This document shows, piece by piece, positions 61,912 through 64,000 of a DNA stretch of 64,000 nucleotides (position 1 is its first letter; every line of letters starts with the position of its first letter). The notes under the pieces were generated by a model. It did not search any database, was not told the DNA's origin, and was given only the letters and a program-made list of their open reading frames with translations. The stretch comes from Elmis aenea (taxonomy: Eukaryota > Arthropoda > Insecta > Coleoptera > Elmidae). The translations under genes and the position numbers were made by a program. The stretch spans positions 25,423,466-25,487,465 of the forward strand of contig OX393577.1 in assembly GCA_947652605.1 (NCBI GenBank), in the 5' to 3' direction.

Positions 61912-62979
61912 TTAAACAAAAAAATCTCCATTAATAGATTGATCAATTTCAACAAGAATATTGTACAAGCGCTTTTTAACTTCTTCGTCTGGTATCGCTC
62001 TGGGTTTTCCTACTTCCGATCGCGGATTGGAACACTGGCGAAGAACCGTTGCTAAAGCTGAAGGCGTATATTCTGATATTAACAAACCAGGAATTAAAAT
62101 AGTGTTGGACATTCTCCATCCCACGAAAATCTTTTCACAAACAACTTGCAAATTGTTGTTAGTCACAAAGTGGTGACACTTGCCTGTCTCTTTATCACAT
62201 TTAGCGCGGCAGTCGAAAAACTCACAGTCATCATCACTTGCGCAGTTTGTGGTCTCTTGAATAATATTGTTAATAATAGATTTTGGGTATACACCATCTA
62301 GATCCAAAAATTTTGCTTTAGTTTCACTGGATGTTATACCAAAGTGATCTAATTTTACATCACATAAATGGAAAGGTTCGCGAAATCCTGTTTCTAGCTC
62401 CTCTAAAAGGTCCATTATTAAAACGGCAGCCTTGACTCTCCTTCCCCAAAATTCTCGGCTATCGCTCAGTGCCATAAGCGCCGAAAATCCTTGTATGGGT
62501 TCCATATATTCCATGGCAAAATATGGACCGCACGTTCCGAGCACTTGGGGAAAAACGTCCTTATCAGAATAAACTGTTGCTATAAGATATTCGTTATCTT
62601 GTAGGAGAATCCATAAATTATCCATTTCTTTGTGTCGTTTGTAAGAGTTGATTTCTTCGGGTGTGGATTTTAAATGGGTTAATCTTACAGATAAGTCATT
62701 CGATAATGTTAAGTTTAGTTTGTTGATAACTATAGCTCTTATTGTCGATAAAAATTCCATTTCGTTGGGATATTTTAGTACACCATTGTCATACCAATGA
62801 AAACTTTGTACATCCGTGGAAGCAGATTTAAAAATTAATCTAGTGTCGTGTATTTCAGCGCTAAAAACAGCTTCTTTTGTTGTATGAAACGAGAAGCAAG
62901 TTACGGAATTTATGTCTTTGGTAACACAGAGTGGAGTACAGAGTGTTCCTACTGCAAATCCATTATCAAACATATCACA
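61912..62979 (-). CDS. DIPK1/FAM69-type divergent protein kinase, last exon
   Basis: One exon of 356 codons begins after the acceptor TGTTTCAG at CDMFDNGFAVGTLCTPLCV, a cysteine pattern of the FAM69 (PIP49_C) family. A kinase-like fold follows (LMALSDSREFWGRRVKAAVL, LLEELETGF, LCDVKLDHFGITSS, KFLDLDGVYP). A second Cys-rich motif (CASDDDCEFFDCRAKCDKET) matches the family's insert. In vertebrates these are ER/Golgi type II membrane proteins with many cysteines; substrates are unknown. The N-terminal exon with the signal anchor is not in the window or not recognised. The in-frame ATG at 62973 is unlikely to be the real start. Confidence 0.85.
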   Translation of the reverse strand, partial: CDMFDNGFAVGTLCTPLCVTKDINSVTCFSFHTTKEAVFSAEIHDTRLIFKSASTDVQSFHWYDNGVLKYPNEMEFLSTIRAIVINKLNLTLSNDLSVRLTHLKSTPEEINSYKRHKEMDNLWILLQDNEYLIATVYSDKDVFPQVLGTCGPYFAMEYMEPIQGFSALMALSDSREFWGRRVKAAVLIMDLLEELETGFREPFHLCDVKLDHFGITSSETKAKFLDLDGVYPKSIINNIIQETTNCASDDDCEFFDCRAKCDKETGKCHHFVTNNNLQVVCEKIFVGWRMSNTILIPGLLISEYTPSALATVLRQCSNPRSEVGKPRAIPDEEVKKRLYNILVEIDQSINGDFFV

Positions 62980-64000
62980 CTGAAACAGCCAATAAGTACA
63001 TAATTAGGAAAAGTAAATGTAGTGTTATGTACAACAAATTTTAACGTTTGTGTTAAATTAATATTATACCAATATTCTTCAATTTCTAATTGACGTTAAA
63101 ATCGTAAATCTACTAGGGTATTATACAGGGTTGCGCAAAAGTATGGAAACAGACAAATATCTAGAATACTATTGCAGATTTAACAATGAAATTTTGTATC
63201 TTAGCGCTATGGTATTTTTCGAATTTGATGAAAATATTAAGGTTGCAATACAACGTCCGGTTCAACCGAAAACGCAATCAAACTTTGAAATTTTAAATTG
63301 AACATCCTGTATATTTTTACATTTTTAGATTCCCCTGACAATTTTCTTTAAAAAATGTAAAAGGTTATATGGGTCTAAAGTCAACCGTTTTCATAAAATT
63401 TACATTTTTGTGAAAATTTTGAGCGATACAGCACTTTCAATTTTTTTAAACAATTAAGTTATTTAAACAGGCAGTAGGATTTCGTTTAAAAATTAGATTA
63501 ACAATAGATAAGTTAACAATTTGCATTAACTACAGTTAAAAATATTATACAGGGTGTTTTTTACGCTTGGTCAGACTCGTGAAACTTTAAACATCGATAA
63601 CTCATTTTTCTTAAATACAACACCCTACATGTTTTTACATAGTCATGTAGCAAATTTTATTGTCTTTCAAAAACATTAACCATGTTTTATACCTAAAACT
63701 GATATTTTTCGAGATATCGCGATTTTATTGTAAATTATTAGGGCAACGTAATATTTTCGAGTAGGCTATAAAGGTAAACAGCGGTAATTTTGAAACAATT
63801 GAAAGATATAAACAAGAAAGTTATAATATTATCTTTGCCTCACTCATTTTCGACATTTTTTATAATATAGAGGAAATTTTACAATTTGTACGTTTAAATC
63901 GAGTTTTCTTAAAATCATGCATTTATTCATTGGACCAGTGTGATGGGACAATTACTAAATCCTATAAACTAATTTTTTGTGTTTCTACAGTATGATTTTT
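62980..64000. other. Upstream intron/flank with dispersed repeat, copy B
   Basis: The CAGGGT start at 63125 is followed by a repeat (63152-63615) similar to 3725-4180. Beyond 63615 there are further AT-rich repeat-like sequences to the window edge. No exon is recognised. Confidence 0.55.
63123..63620 (+). repeat. Dispersed repeat, copy B
   Basis: It begins TACAGGGTTGCGCAAAAGTA and continues as the ~460-bp repeat also present at 3725-4180. It contains CACCCTG-like and ACAGGGTGTT strings at internal positions, suggesting an element built from several CAGGGTG-type ends. Non-coding. Confidence 0.7.

Overview
The window is nuclear DNA from an insect. It is AT-rich, its genes have spliceosomal introns (mostly 50-3000 bp), and its proteins resemble insect and vertebrate orthologues. 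The transposons are of kinds common in insects: piggyBac-type TTAA elements, hAT miniature elements, mariner relatives carrying CAGGGTG ends, a LINE, and a gypsy/errantivirus-type LTR element. The order cannot be fixed from sequence alone. A beetle or another repeat-rich insect is plausible, but that is inference.

Host genes in order are: mitoribosomal protein mS35 (minus, 6246-9802); NEDD8-conjugating enzyme UBC12/UBE2M (plus, 10287-12763); importin-7/moleskin (minus, 24652-30007); mitochondrial GatB (plus, 31300-33387, first exon unresolved); a TMEM170 protein (plus, 33965-35219); RELCH (plus, 14 exons, 35787-45026); D-aspartate oxidase (minus, 47307-48664) with a decayed duplicate at 50596-51844; SR-protein kinase SRPK (minus, 54121-55860) with a possible alternative last exon at 53779-53843; replication-licensing factor Cdt1 (plus, 56518-59374); and the last exon of a DIPK1/FAM69-type kinase-like protein (minus, 61912-62979). 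Spliced lengths computed by adding exons are all multiples of three for mS35, UBC12, importin-7, TMEM170, RELCH, D-aspartate oxidase and Cdt1. Three pairs are head-to-head (mS35/UBC12, importin-7/GatB, SRPK/Cdt1) and probably share bidirectional promoter regions. The genes are unrelated housekeeping functions, not a pathway cluster.

Mobile DNA fills the rest. From 1 to 5.8 kb there is a TTAA-bounded element carrying a LINE, several foldback repeats and one orphan coding-looking exon. From 14.1 to 15.7 kb lies a piggyBac element with intact ends. From 16.2 to 23.5 kb is a nest: mariner-type elements, a TIR element, and inside it a 3.8-kb LTR element with two identical LTRs and a perfect 4-bp target duplication. 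Its protease/partial reverse transcriptase is fused in frame to an Env-like C-terminus. RELCH intron 10 (40.6-43.7 kb) holds a stack of hAT-type insertions whose order can be read from intact or split 8-bp target duplications.

No CRISPR array, rRNA or tRNA gene was recognised. The most interesting signals are the deletion-derivative LTR element, the datable hAT nest, the group of TTAA elements that share terminal motifs and internal palindromes, the intron-bearing piggyBac transposase, the SRPK alternative exon and the unexplained exon at 4183-4270.
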